Assembly: GCF_003711395.1 (NCBI RefSeq)
Contig: NZ_PJRJ01000010.1
Span: forward strand, 1 to 64,000
Direction of reading: 5' to 3'
Length of the DNA: 64,000 nucleotides
Source: Acinetobacter sp. B51(2017)
GTDB lineage: Bacteria > Pseudomonadota > Gammaproteobacteria > Pseudomonadales > Moraxellaceae
Part shown: piece by piece, positions 7,975-16,523 of the stretch
Layout of the letters: each line of letters opens with the position of its first letter
How positions within the stretch are numbered: the first letter of the stretch is position 1
Program-made: the position numbers and the translations under genes
Notes under the pieces: model-generated
What the model was told of the DNA's origin: nothing
Database searches by the model: none
The model's input: the letters and a program-made list of their open reading frames with translations, nothing else

Positions 7975-8433
7975 TTAAACTAAGGCATCTTTATCAGACT
8001 TTTTATATTTTTGATATTCAGCTAAATACTGTTTGGCTAAACTGGTTTTCTGTTGTTCAGCTAAAATTTTACCTGCTTGTTGAAAAAAGCCATGCTCTTC
8101 TTCGTCTAAATGATGCAGCACAGTTTCAACTAGTTTTTTGGCTTTATTGAGCCAGCCTGGATGACTCATGTCCAATTCAGTCATTTCTTCGAGTAATTCA
8201 TCCATTTTATGATGTTCAGCTAGCGCATGGCGGGTAATATTCAAACCTGAATCACTCATCATTAATGGAATATAAAAATAACGGTCTTCCCCTACCGCAT
8301 GTGCGAAGAGTTCATTTTTATAACGCTCAAATAATGCCTGACGTTCAGGACTGTCTCCTGAGGTCTGCAATAAGGCTTCCCCTAATTCACGTTGTTTTTG
8401 ATGACTTTGTCTTAATGCTTCAAAAATATTCAT
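7975..8433 (-). CDS. Hemerythrin-like HHE domain protein
   Basis: 152 residues from the ATG at 8433, chosen because AAGGA lies 6-7 bases upstream; the frame stays open to 8526 but that extension has no good ribosome site. The protein is a helical bundle with the histidine and acid pattern of hemerythrin domains: SHQ near residue 11, ELFAHAVGEDRYFY about 45-58, ALAEHHKMDELL about 76-87, and HHLDEEEHGFF about 110-120. These residues would hold a di-iron centre that senses or binds O2 or NO or handles oxidative stress. It is cytoplasmic, without a signal peptide. Its physiological role in Acinetobacter is unknown. Confidence 0.85.
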   Translation of the reverse strand: MNIFEALRQSHQKQRELGEALLQTSGDSPERQALFERYKNELFAHAVGEDRYFYIPLMMSDSGLNITRHALAEHHKMDELLEEMTELDMSHPGWLNKAKKLVETVLHHLDEEEHGFFQQAGKILAEQQKTSLAKQYLAEYQKYKKSDKDALV

Positions 8434-8527
8434 AAATGATCCTTGGCGATAGCTGCTGATCGATTGAATATTTTTTATACTTAAAAGTCCTACAGCTTGA
8501 CTATAGTAAAGCTGTAACTTAAGCACA

Positions 8528-9295
8528 TTAGCCTACAAAAATTTGATAGCTTAAGCGCAAAATTAACACACTGACTAAAATTAAAAATAAGATACGAATA
8601 AAGCCACTACCATATTTGAGTGCCATTTTAACGCCAAGCATTGAGCCTGCCACATTGGATAGCGCCATCATCAACCCCATACCCAACAGTACATGCCCAG
8701 TTGGCGCAAAGAAACTAAGCGCGGCTAAGTTGGTGGTGAGGTTAGCCACTTTAGATAATGCCGAAGCATGTAAAAAGTCGACTTTTAAATAACGAATAAA
8801 ATAAAAAATAAAGAAACTGCCCGTACCGGGGCCAAAAATCCCGTCATAAAAACCAATTAGTAAACTGCCAATTGCAGCTAACAGCAAAAACTTTTTCGTG
8901 ATTGCAAACTGTATATGCTGCTGCCCAAATTGCTTTTTAAGCAATGTATAAACTGCAATCACAATCAACATGATTAACACCAACGGACGCAAAATCTCGG
9001 TTGGAATTAAGGTGACACAGGCCGCACCTGCAAATGAAGTGATAAAAGCACAACTTCCAATCACCAATAAAAGCTGCCATGGCAAAGTGACTTTGCGTAA
9101 ATATGACCATGCAGCCGAAGCTGTGCCACAAATAGAAGCGAGTTTATTGGTGCCAAATACCGTGGCAGGTGCCAGCTGTGGCATAGCACCCATCAAGGCT
9201 GGAATTTGAATTAGACCACCACCCCCAACTGCTGCATCAATTGCACCAGCAAAAAATGCAAAAACAATCAGGCTAATGATAATGTCTAATTCCAT
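8528..9295 (-). CDS. TSUP (TauE/SafE) family permease
   Basis: 255 residues, about eight hydrophobic helices. The family marks are the N-terminal FFAGAIDAAVGGGGLIQIP motif and the second-half GFYDGIFGPGTGSFF motif, the two inverted repeats of TSUP/TauE proteins, which move sulfite, sulfoacetate, taurine-derived or other small organic anions across the inner membrane. The substrate is not readable from the sequence. The gene lies 8 bases downstream of truB on the same strand and is likely co-transcribed with it, although no functional link is obvious. Confidence 0.88.
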   Translation of the reverse strand: MELDIIISLIVFAFFAGAIDAAVGGGGLIQIPALMGAMPQLAPATVFGTNKLASICGTASAAWSYLRKVTLPWQLLLVIGSCAFITSFAGAACVTLIPTEILRPLVLIMLIVIAVYTLLKKQFGQQHIQFAITKKFLLLAAIGSLLIGFYDGIFGPGTGSFFIFYFIRYLKVDFLHASALSKVANLTTNLAALSFFAPTGHVLLGMGLMMALSNVAGSMLGVKMALKYGSGFIRILFLILVSVLILRLSYQIFVG

Positions 9296-9303
9296 AAGAA
9301 TTC

Positions 9304-10212
9304 CTAGTCGAGATTTAAAACTCGTTTGGGGATTAAGCGTTTTTTATCGTTAATTTGTGCCAGTCCCAAGCATTTTTCACCATCAAAAACCAAGACCTGT
9401 TCTTCAGCTGCATGATCAATATTACTTTCCATACCACGACAGAAATATTCTGCGCGACCTGCAGGCACTTGAATATGCGGAAAATGTTGTACAGGGGCAA
9501 AAACAGGTAACAACAATGCATCGCGTTGTTGTTCAGTAAGGCTTTCAAGATATTCAATAGTATAACTTGGAATTAAATTAAAGTGCCCAGTTTGAATACG
9601 ATGTAAATAAGTTAAATGACCATATGTGCCCAAGGCTTTGGCAATATCTTCACCTAATACACGAATGTAAGTTCCTTTAGAGCAAGTTACATCCAAAGTA
9701 ATGCTGTTTTCATTAAATGAGGTTAGCTCAATGGCATAGATGCTAATTGGACGTGATTCACGCTCAATTTCAATGCCTTTACGTGCCAACTCATATAGTG
9801 GACGACCTTCTTTTTTTAAGGCTGAGTACATTGGTGGTACTTGCTGAATATCCCCGGTAAACTGTTGCAATACGGCTTGAATTTTATCTTGGGTTAATTC
9901 AGGTGGCGCTTTTTCTAGCAGTACATCACCCTCCACATCGCCTGTAGTGGTGCTATGACCTAAAAATACCGTAGTTTGATAGCGCTTGGTTGAATCCAAC
10001 AAATAGTGTGAAAACTTGGTTGCTTCACCTAAACAAATTGGCAATAGACCAGAAGCCAAAGGATCAAGTGCGCCTGTATGCCCGCCTTTTTGCGCACGGT
10101 ACAACCAACGTACTTTTTGTAAGGCAGCATTAGAGCTAATTCCTAAAGGTTTATTGAGTAAAAAAACACCACTTAAATGACGGCGTTGAATTTTGTTTGC
10201 AGAAGATTTCAT
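9304..10212 (-). CDS. truB: tRNA pseudouridine-55 synthase TruB
   Basis: 302 residues. It converts U55 in the T-arm of most tRNAs to pseudouridine. The N-terminal [14 protein letters not shown] and the catalytic region [16 protein letters not shown] (catalytic Asp at residue 50) are diagnostic, as is [15 protein letters not shown] in the core. A C-terminal PUA-like segment is short and diverged ([16 protein letters not shown]). truB is often near rpsO, infB and rbfA, but here it lies alone, upstream of the TSUP permease and divergent from the lipase operon. Confidence 0.96.
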   Translation of the reverse strand: MKSSANKIQRRHLSGVFLLNKPLGISSNAALQKVRWLYRAQKGGHTGALDPLASGLLPICLGEATKFSHYLLDSTKRYQTTVFLGHSTTTGDVEGDVLLEKAPPELTQDKIQAVLQQFTGDIQQVPPMYSALKKEGRPLYELARKGIEIERESRPISIYAIELTSFNENSITLDVTCSKGTYIRVLGEDIAKALGTYGHLTYLHRIQTGHFNLIPSYTIEYLESLTEQQRDALLLPVFAPVQHFPHIQVPAGRAEYFCRGMESNIDHAAEEQVLVFDGEKCLGLAQINDKKRLIPKRVLNLD

Positions 10213-10896
10213 AACAGTGAAAGCCGAAAAAATTGGCTCATGGTAACAAGCAGATTGTGAGCTGTATAGCTATTCAAAGTGGCTGGTTTTACATTACACT
10301 GAACAATAAAAAGGATGCACTTATGCCAAAGTGGATTTGGATATTGCTGTTGCTGCTTGCCATAATGAGCACCTTATTGTTGTGGTTGCGTCCAAGTTTA
10401 GAACATCCGCCACAGCACATATCTCGTTCAGCACCGTTGCAACCTGCTGAGTCCGTGCCCTTACACGAACCGCGAGCCACTCATCTACAAAGTCCAAGTC
10501 AACAAGATACGCAAATTAATTGTCAATTACGCTTAGATGCTGCAGCACAACTGATCGTCAATGAACAAACCAAACAGTGCTTTGAATATTTTATTAGTCA
10601 GTATGGCGAAACCAATCTAGTAGACATTGACCGCAATTTTAGTGCTTATGTTCAAGCGGCTTATCATAGCCCCAGCCGTGAGCAAATTTTAAATTTATGG
10701 CATCGTTATGTGCAATATCGTCAAGCTTTAGCGAGTATTGCAAAACCCAAAGGTGAAGAAAATGCAGCTTATTTTAGGGCCATTTTTAATGCTACCCAAA
10801 ATTTAAGACAACGCTTTTTTAATGCTTTAGAAATAAATGGCTTATTTGGGCAAGAAGATATTTATCAAAATTACACTTTGTCTCGTTTAACTATAG

Positions 10897-11735
10897 CTAA
10901 ATACCAAATAAATCATTACAGTAATCTTTAAATAATTTATCAATATCTTTAACTCTAAACTTAATTCGAATCGCCTTGACTCGTGACCACATATTTTCTA
11001 TTGGATTTAAATCTGGACTATATTTAGGAAGCCACACAATGTAATGGCCTGCACAACGTATCAACTCCTGAAGTCTTTTCCCTTTGTGAAAGGTCGCATT
11101 GTCCATAATCAAAACACTGCTTTCTTTCAACTTAGGTAATAAATCCTGTTCAATCCAACATTCAAATACTTCTGTATTCACAGAACAATTAAACACACCA
11201 ACTGTCAACAATCTATTTTCAATGATTGCACCGATCGCATTACTGCAATTCTTCAACTGCCAGTTAAATTCACCTTCAGCACGTGTTCCTTGAAGGCTAT
11301 AACTATGAGTTCTGGTACTTTCACTTTGAAAACCACTTTCATCTATGTAAATCAGAGGCAATTTCCCTTCTAAACACTCTATGAGATTTTGAAATTGCTG
11401 ACGTTGATTTTGATCTGCTTTAGGATGCTTTAACGTCTTTTTTTACGCGATATTCCTGCGGCATGTAACGCATTAAATACCGCATGAGTGCTTACCCCTA
11501 AACGTTCAGCTCGCTCATACTGATAATCATCAGGATATTGTTTAACATCCTTCAATATTTGCTCTCTGCTAATTTTAGCTGGACGGCCAGGAATAGGTTT
11601 GTTTGTAGTGGACTTTTTCCAGTTCTGAATCGTCTGTATACAGATGTTAAAATGCTGTGCTGCTTTTCGCACAGACATTTCATCTCGAATCATAATTTCT
11701 ATGACTTTATCTTTAAAATCTTTTGAATATCCCAT
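10897..11735 (-). CDS. IS630-family transposase, two frames joined by a likely -1 frameshift
   Basis: Frame 1 (11735-11430, 101 residues) is an N-terminal helix-turn-helix domain (SVRKAAQHFNICIQTIQNWKK). Frame 2 ends at 10897 and holds the DDE catalytic domain: first Asp in YIDESGF, second in IMDNATFHKG, and Glu in SPDLNPIENMWS. The frames meet at seven A and a G on the minus strand (11444-11437), a classic slippery run; a -1 slip after RKK continues into KTLKHPKAD and yields one protein of about 280 residues. The TTG at 11361 sometimes chosen as a start for frame 2 is inside the domain and is not credible as a natural start. Function: cut-and-paste transposition at TA sites. Confidence 0.85.
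11437..11444 (-). other. Slippery A7G site joining the two transposase frames
   Basis: On the minus strand the sequence is AAAAAAAG, placed just before the frame-1 stop (11430-11432). Such heptamers support programmed -1 frameshifting in many IS elements. No downstream pseudoknot was worked out. Confidence 0.65.
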
Positions 11736-12217
11736 ATCTCTATTGTTCTATAGTTTTTAGGATTTGGCTATATTCTTGAAGATAACAGCTTGTCTGCACA
11801 AGAAAAGGCAGCACGCTTAAGTGAACTATTTCAAAATTTACCCACAGATTGGCAAGACAATTTAAAAGCCCTATCGCAACTCGAAGATTTACGCCGCTTA
11901 ACGCAAGAGTTAAAAGCGCGTGGTGGTCGTGCTGCTGAGCTTAAACAACTACGCTTAAACCTAGTAGGCCCTGACGCCACCGTTCGTCTTGAACAACTCG
12001 ATCAAGAGCGGCAAACATGGAAAAATAATGTACAGCAGTATTTAGCTGAACGTGATCAAGTCTTACAAAGTACGTTGAGTGATCAAGCCAAACGACAAAA
12101 TATTTTGCAATTACGACAACAGTATTTCCCTGAAAAACAACAACAATTACGTTTAGAGACCTTTGAAATGATTCATGATCAAGGAGGTGTCTTACCTTTT
12201 GCAGAATAATATCTATG

Positions 12218-12238
12218 CCTGTTAAGGACTTCAACAGG
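12218..12238 (+). other. Intergenic hairpin between lifO and lipA
   Basis: CCTGTT and AACAGG pair around a 9-base middle that can itself pair AAG with CTT. No T run follows, so it is not a normal terminator. It could stabilise or segment the lifO-lipA message and is the only structure seen in the 50-base gap. Confidence 0.4.
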
Positions 12239-12261
12239 TTGATCTTTCGAGGATGATGTCT

Positions 12262-13224
12262 ATGTTAAAAATCTGTTTATCGACTGTGTTGCTGGCAATG
12301 GCTTGTCATAGCTATGCCGCTAATAGCAGTCAAATTAAAAGCAACTTTGTGATTTCATCGTATACTCAAACACAATATCCGCTGGTGTTTGCCCATGGTA
12401 TGGGTGGCTTTATTCGCGCTGGTACAGATGAATTGGGTGTAGATTATTGGTATCAAATTTTGCCGGACTTAGCTCGCAATGGCGCAAATGTTTGGGCAAC
12501 ACGCGTTTCACCGTTTAATTCATCTGAAGTACGTGGTGAGCAATTGCTACAACAGGTCGATGAAATTATCGCAATTACCGGCAAGCCTAAAGTCAATTTA
12601 CTCGGACATAGCCACGGTGGGCATAGTATTGCCTATGTGACCAATGTGGCACCAAGCAAAGTCGCGTCAGCCACTGCAATTGCCAGTCCCTTAAAAGGCT
12701 CTCAAACTGCTGATTTTATTATGCAAGTTGAAGGCTCACAGCTACAAGCACCTGTGGTAGACGTGGTTAATTTTGTATCTAAGATGCTGATCTGGGCTCA
12801 AGGCATTGAATCCAATCGCTTTCCACATGATGCATTGCAAGCAGGTAAAAGCTTATCTTTAGCAGGCTCAAGCGCTTTTCAAGTCAAATATCCTTTAGGC
12901 ATGCCGACGACAGCCTGTAGTGATGGCCCTGCTCAACAACAAGGCATTTATTTTTATTCCTTTACTGGTACCGGCACGGTCACCAATGCACTTGATCCTG
13001 ATGCTCTTTTAGCTGTCACAGCAAAAATTACTGATCCTAAAGGTGATAATGATGGTCTAGTCGGTCGTTGTAGTGCTAAATTTGGTAAAACTATTCGTGA
13101 TAACTACAACTGGAATCACTTAGACATTATTAACCAATTTTTTGGTTTAACGCATGTCTTTGCACCAGATCCTGTCTCTATTTATCGCCAACATGCCAAC
13201 CGCTTAAAACTACAAGGTTTATAG
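12262..13224 (+). CDS. lipA: Secreted triacylglycerol lipase LipA
   Basis: 320 residues from the ATG at 12262, chosen because GAGG ends 9 bases before it; two earlier in-frame ATGs sit against that site. A signal peptide (ICLSTVLLAMACHSYA) directs Sec export. The mature enzyme is an alpha/beta hydrolase of bacterial lipase family I: oxyanion-loop HGMGG (about 45), nucleophile Ser in GHSHG (about 117), Asp in DNDGLVGRC (about 264), His in WNHLD (about 286), and two cysteines (about 218 and 270) for the conserved disulfide. It hydrolyses triacylglycerols outside the cell after type II secretion. Family members need the Lif foldase encoded just upstream, which is broken here. The intact lipA frame suggests the break is recent or compensated. 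Confidence 0.93.
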   Translation: MLKICLSTVLLAMACHSYAANSSQIKSNFVISSYTQTQYPLVFAHGMGGFIRAGTDELGVDYWYQILPDLARNGANVWATRVSPFNSSEVRGEQLLQQVDEIIAITGKPKVNLLGHSHGGHSIAYVTNVAPSKVASATAIASPLKGSQTADFIMQVEGSQLQAPVVDVVNFVSKMLIWAQGIESNRFPHDALQAGKSLSLAGSSAFQVKYPLGMPTTACSDGPAQQQGIYFYSFTGTGTVTNALDPDALLAVTAKITDPKGDNDGLVGRCSAKFGKTIRDNYNWNHLDIINQFFGLTHVFAPDPVSIYRQHANRLKLQGL

Positions 13225-13230
13225 CAGACG

Positions 13231-13262
13231 TAAAAAAATGCGCCACAAGGCGCATTTTTTTC
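13231..13262. terminator. Bidirectional terminator between lipA and rplS
   Basis: Stem AAATGCGCC / GGCGCATTT with loop ACAA and A/T runs on both sides. It lies 7 bases after the lipA stop and 17 bases after the convergent rplS stop. Confidence 0.88.
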
Positions 13263-13278
13263 AAGCGTATAAAGCAGA

Positions 13279-13650
13279 TTATTTTGCTTTACGAGCTGGT
13301 AATTTTTCACGGATACGTGCAGCTTTACCAGACAATTCGCGTAGGTAGTAAAGTTTAGCGCGACGTACATCACCACGACGTTTCACTTCGATACCAGCAA
13401 CGATTGGAGAGTGAGTTTGGAAAACACGCTCAACACCAAAACCGCTAGAGATTTTACGTACTGTGAAAGCAGAGTTTAAGCCACGGTTTTTCTTAGCGAT
13501 TACAACGCCTTCGAAAGCCTGAAGACGTTCACGCTCGCCTTCTTTTACTTTAACTTGAACAACAACTGTATCACCTGGTGCAAACGCAGGGATGTCAGTT
13601 TTTAATTGTGCATTTTCAATAACTTGAACTAAAGGATGCTTACCGCTCAT
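13279..13650 (-). CDS. rplS: 50S ribosomal protein L19
   Basis: 123 residues, the normal L19 length. It belongs to the large subunit at the interface with 30S. Diagnostic stretches are [41 protein letters not shown] and [18 protein letters not shown]. It is last in the widely conserved rpsP-rimM-trmD-rplS operon. The gap of about 140 bases from trmD is larger than the other spacings and may hold an extra promoter. Confidence 0.97.
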   Translation of the reverse strand: MSGKHPLVQVIENAQLKTDIPAFAPGDTVVVQVKVKEGERERLQAFEGVVIAKKNRGLNSAFTVRKISSGFGVERVFQTHSPIVAGIEVKRRGDVRRAKLYYLRELSGKAARIREKLPARKAK

Positions 13651-13792
13651 GGGGTATCTCCAATATGTGCGAGTCAGAAGCGGTCTGATCTTCGCTGGAT
13701 TTAGAGGCTAAGGCGCATAAACCCGATTATATTTCTCTTTATACTTGACCACTTCAAGATATAAAGAACCTATTAAAGGTATTTAAAAAATT

Positions 13793-14533
13793 TTAAATAC
13801 CTGAATCTTTTAGCCATTTTTTTTGCTGCTTAGTCAACTCGACTTGTTCAACCAATTCAGGTCGACGTTCAAGCGTGCGTTGATAGCGTTGCAAAAAGCG
13901 CCATTTTTCAATATTTGCATGATGACCCGATTTAAGTACCTCAGGCACATCCAAACCTTCAAAATGATCAGGCTTTGTATATTGTGGGCAATCTAAAAGA
14001 CCATCCACAAAAGAGTCCTGCACATGGGATTGCTCATCAGACATGGCACCCGGAAGTCTCCGAATAATGCTGTCTAATAACACCATCGCCGGCAGTTCAC
14101 CACCCGATAATACGTAATCCCCTATGGACCATTCTTGATCAACATATTTTTGGATTAAACGTTCATCGACCCCTTCATAACGCCCGCAAAGTACAATTAA
14201 TCCGTCGTATTCAACAAATTGTTGTACTGCAGTTTCATGCAGAGTTTGGCCCTGTGGTGACATATACACCACTGGCACATTGGTTTTACCTGCTTGTTGT
14301 GCAAGTTGTTTGGCATGTTGGATTGCCTGAGCCAGAGGCTCCGCCATCATCACCATGCCCGGGCCACCACCAAATGGACGTTCATCCACTCGTTTGTAGT
14401 TACCCGCTGCAAAATCTCGTGGATTAATACAATGCATTTGCATTAAATCACGTTTTGCTGCACGCCCGCTAATACCGTAGGCTGTAATCGCTTCAAACAT
14501 CTCAGGAAAAAGCGTAATCACTGCAAAAAACAT
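13793..14533 (-). CDS. trmD: tRNA (guanine-37-N1)-methyltransferase TrmD
   Basis: 246 residues. It methylates G37 next to the anticodon of tRNAs for Leu, Pro and Arg using SAM, preventing +1 frameshifts. The trefoil-knot SAM site is visible ([14 protein letters not shown] and [17 protein letters not shown]), as are N-terminal VITLFPEMF and the C-terminal tRNA-binding helices. Homodimer, cytoplasmic. Third gene of the rpsP operon, 27 bases after rimM. Confidence 0.97.
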   Translation of the reverse strand: MFFAVITLFPEMFEAITAYGISGRAAKRDLMQMHCINPRDFAAGNYKRVDERPFGGGPGMVMMAEPLAQAIQHAKQLAQQAGKTNVPVVYMSPQGQTLHETAVQQFVEYDGLIVLCGRYEGVDERLIQKYVDQEWSIGDYVLSGGELPAMVLLDSIIRRLPGAMSDEQSHVQDSFVDGLLDCPQYTKPDHFEGLDVPEVLKSGHHANIEKWRFLQRYQRTLERRPELVEQVELTKQQKKWLKDSGI

Positions 14534-14560
14534 CGCAGATTCCTCTATTTCCTATCAGAC

Positions 14561-15127
14561 TTAGTAGTCTACGCCCCAATTTACGTAGATACGACCAGCT
14601 TCTAGATCAACGCGTTGTACCACATCTTTATGCCATGGAATCATACGCTCTTCAGCATCAACGCTGTCTGGTGTGGCATGTACCACCATTACATCGTTGG
14701 CACCTGTCTCGAACATTTCATAGATTTTACCAAGATTTACTTCTTGTTCATTTTCATCAAGACCTAACACAGTTAAGCCTTTTAAATCTGACCAGTAAAA
14801 CTCATCCATGCCTGCCGCCGGAAGCTGCGCTTTTGAAATCCAAATATTTGCGCCAACTAAGCCATCTGCTGCTGTGCGATCACTCACACCTTTTAAGCTG
14901 ACAACTAAGCCTTTGCCATGTGGTTTCCAACGTTTTACATCGACCATTTGCCAACCTGCTTTGGTCTCAATATACCAAGGCAGGTAGTCAAAGATGTTGC
15001 TCATGGGTTCTGTATTGGAATAGACCCAGAGCCACCCATTCAACCCATATGCTGAACGTAGCTGTCCAATCTGAATACGATCTTCTGGAACATTCTGTGC
15101 TGGTGTCATGGGCATACCTACTGACAT
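14561..15127 (-). CDS. rimM: Ribosome maturation factor RimM
   Basis: 188 residues. It binds S19 and helps mature the 30S head. The N-terminal RimM barrel has RIQIGQLRSAYGLNGWLWVYS and the C-terminal PRC-barrel-like part has the FETGANDVMVV and MIPWHKDVVQRVDL stretches. The start codon overlaps the rpsP stop as TAATG, so translation is probably coupled. An N-terminal extension of about 15 residues precedes the conserved domain; a later start is possible but has less support. Confidence 0.96.
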   Translation of the reverse strand: MSVGMPMTPAQNVPEDRIQIGQLRSAYGLNGWLWVYSNTEPMSNIFDYLPWYIETKAGWQMVDVKRWKPHGKGLVVSLKGVSDRTAADGLVGANIWISKAQLPAAGMDEFYWSDLKGLTVLGLDENEQEVNLGKIYEMFETGANDVMVVHATPDSVDAEERMIPWHKDVVQRVDLEAGRIYVNWGVDY

Positions 15128-15384
15128 TAAGCAGTAGCAGCAGCTTTCTTAGCTTGAGCAGCTAAAGAAGCAACACGTTCAGAAGGTTGAGCACCTTGAG
15201 CGATCCAGTGAGCAAAACGTTCTGTATCTAAACGAAGTTTTTCTGCTTTACCTTGAGCTGTAGGGTTGAAGAAACCAATACGTTCGATGAAACGACCGTC
15301 ACGTGCATTACGGCTATCAGTTACGATAACTTGATAGAAAGGACGTTTTTTAGCACCACCGCGTGCAAGACGAATAACAACCAT
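15127..15384 (-). CDS. rpsP: 30S ribosomal protein S16
   Basis: 85 residues, starting [20 protein letters not shown], with [19 protein letters not shown], the universal S16 signature. First gene of the rpsP-rimM-trmD-rplS operon. The Ala-rich tail ([13 protein letters not shown]) is variable in the family. About 150 bases separate it from the upstream comE stop, where the operon promoter should lie. Confidence 0.97.
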   Translation of the reverse strand: MVVIRLARGGAKKRPFYQVIVTDSRNARDGRFIERIGFFNPTAQGKAEKLRLDTERFAHWIAQGAQPSERVASLAAQAKKAAATA

Positions 15385-15532
15385 GATAGAACCTTATAGT
15401 TTTTACGGATTATCCCTGTACCGACCATCGATACATTTCAAACCCCTTTCATAGAGGGCAGTATTTTACGCGATCTTTTAGGGGAATGAAAGATTAAAAA
15501 ATGATTTATCCACACCTTTGAATTTCATCTGA

Positions 15533-15982
15533 TCAACGGCCATCCCAGTTGCTTGCGGCATTGGCATCACAACCACCGCTATTGTCTTCATCCCAACAAC
15601 GATAACCTTTGGAATTTAAAATTAAAATGCCATTATTTTCTTGACGAGTTTTTTCAATCGGTGTGGCTGTGAGCTGCCAAGTGGACGCTGTTGCAGTTAA
15701 GTCAACATTATATAATTTGGGTGTTTCATGGCGTGGCAATTGTGTGGTCAGATTTAAATCTGCCAAGCTAACAAAGCTGGTAGCGCTTTTGGCATAAGTA
15801 CGATGGGTAATTAAGTATTGTTGTAATACACTCCCCATTTCAATCATTTCAGATTGTGCTGCAACACGATTGACTTTAATTTGATAACGCTCATAACTTG
15901 GGATCGCAATCGCTGCTAAAATAGCCACCACCGCTACTGCAATCATGATTTCAACTAAAGTAAAGCCATGTTGTTTTACCAT
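15533..15982 (-). CDS. comE: Type IV minor pilin, ComE/PilE-like
   Basis: 149 residues. A class III (type IV prepilin) leader MVKQHG precedes [17 protein letters not shown], with PilD cleavage after Gly and Glu at mature position 5. The N-terminal helix is followed by a small globular domain with two cysteines near the end ([13 protein letters not shown]) forming a probable disulfide loop. It is the last gene of the minor pilin cluster and overlaps the upstream pilin by 7 bases. In A. baylyi, ComE and ComF, pilin-like proteins downstream of ComC, are needed for natural transformation; position and class agree, but the comE/comF labels are by analogy. Confidence 0.82.
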   Translation of the reverse strand: MVKQHGFTLVEIMIAVAVVAILAAIAIPSYERYQIKVNRVAAQSEMIEMGSVLQQYLITHRTYAKSATSFVSLADLNLTTQLPRHETPKLYNVDLTATASTWQLTATPIEKTRQENNGILILNSKGYRCWDEDNSGGCDANAASNWDGR

Positions 15983-16515
15983 TTTTCACCGCCCCCTTGC
16001 TCAGCACACTGATATTTTTCCGCTTGAGTACGATCTATGGTTTTGCATTGTAAACCTTGGCTATTCATCACCAAGCTATAATTGGCCGGATGAGTGCTTA
16101 AAGCATTCATTTCCCAATGATGCCCTAAATTATCTGCCAAGCCTGTATCACCCGCACTGGCTTTAGCCGCACTGGATAACGCATTTTTACTATCGGCATC
16201 ACGTAAAGTTAAAGTGTATTTGGCATCTCCTGCCGTACTCCCTAACGGCAAATACAGCATGCCTGTGCTTTCATTAATAGAGCTTTCTGCTGAAGAATCA
16301 AAGGCAGCACTTAAGTTAAAACCGTTATAACTAAAATTGCGCCCTTTATAGCGCTCTAATTGATCGGCAATTTTTTGCATTTCCTGCTGTGCCAGACTTA
16401 AATCGGCACGGCGGATATAGTTTTGATAACTCGGAATCGCAATCAAGGCGAGGATGGTGATAATCACCACCACCACCATCAACTCAATTAAAGTAAAGCC
16501 TTGAGATTTTTTCAT
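15976..16515 (-). CDS. comF: Type IV minor pilin, ComF/PilE-like
   Basis: 179 residues from the ATG at 16515, which has GTGAGG 6-10 bases upstream. The leader MKKSQG precedes [20 protein letters not shown] with Glu5, the standard PilD-processed class III N-terminus. The body contains [20 protein letters not shown] and a C-terminal region with two cysteines (LQCKTID and KYQCAEQ), a likely disulfide. The upstream PilY1 stop is 8 bases before this start, so the genes are tightly coupled. It is the second pilin in the PilY1-pilin-pilin arrangement known from Acinetobacter competence loci (ComC-ComE/ComF). Confidence 0.82.
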   Translation of the reverse strand: MKKSQGFTLIELMVVVVIITILALIAIPSYQNYIRRADLSLAQQEMQKIADQLERYKGRNFSYNGFNLSAAFDSSAESSINESTGMLYLPLGSTAGDAKYTLTLRDADSKNALSSAAKASAGDTGLADNLGHHWEMNALSTHPANYSLVMNSQGLQCKTIDRTQAEKYQCAEQGGGEKW

Positions 16516-16523
16516 AACTGGCC

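Larger units (their letters stand above)
10894..11770 (-). mobile_element. IS630-type insertion sequence, 877 bp, inserted in the lipase chaperone gene
   Basis: The ends are imperfect inverted repeats: TAGCTAAATACCAAATAA on the left and TAGCCAAATCCTAAAAAC on the right, read inward (12 of the first 18 positions agree). TA dinucleotides flank it at 10892-10893 and 11771-11772, as expected for IS630/Tc1-type insertion into TA. The TA phase is the same relative to the lifO reading frame on both sides, which supports these boundaries. It carries one transposase in two frames on the minus strand, opposite to lifO and lipA. It looks complete, so it may still be mobile or recently so. Confidence 0.88.
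10323..12209 (+). pseudogene. lifO: Lipase-specific foldase (lipase chaperone), split by an IS630-type element
   Basis: The two ends of one gene flank the IS. The 5' part (10323-10893) encodes an N-terminal membrane anchor (PKWIWILLLLLAIMSTLLLW), a proline-rich linker, and the start of the helical lipase-chaperone fold, including the family-type region SREQILNLWHRYVQYRQAL. The 3' part (11773-12209) begins in frame and continues ILEDNSLSAQEKAARLSELF to a normal end (GGVLPFAE). Removing the IS and one TA copy restores 1008 bases, 335 residues, the usual length for Lif/LipB steric foldases. Lif stays in the inner membrane and folds secreted LipA in the periplasm. AAGGA precedes the ATG at 10323. 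The disruption should abolish function unless another copy exists. Confidence 0.9.

Noticed and set aside
10898..10899. Alternative TA target site and left IS boundary at 10900
   Set aside because: It also keeps the lifO frame, but then the left terminus (AATACC) does not match the right terminus (TAGCCA). The boundary at 10894 gives matching inverted repeats.
10897..11361. Second transposase frame as an independent gene starting at TTG 11361
   Set aside because: The frame is open upstream to the slippery site, and the TTG is inside the catalytic domain just before the first Asp. It is the second half of one frameshifted transposase.
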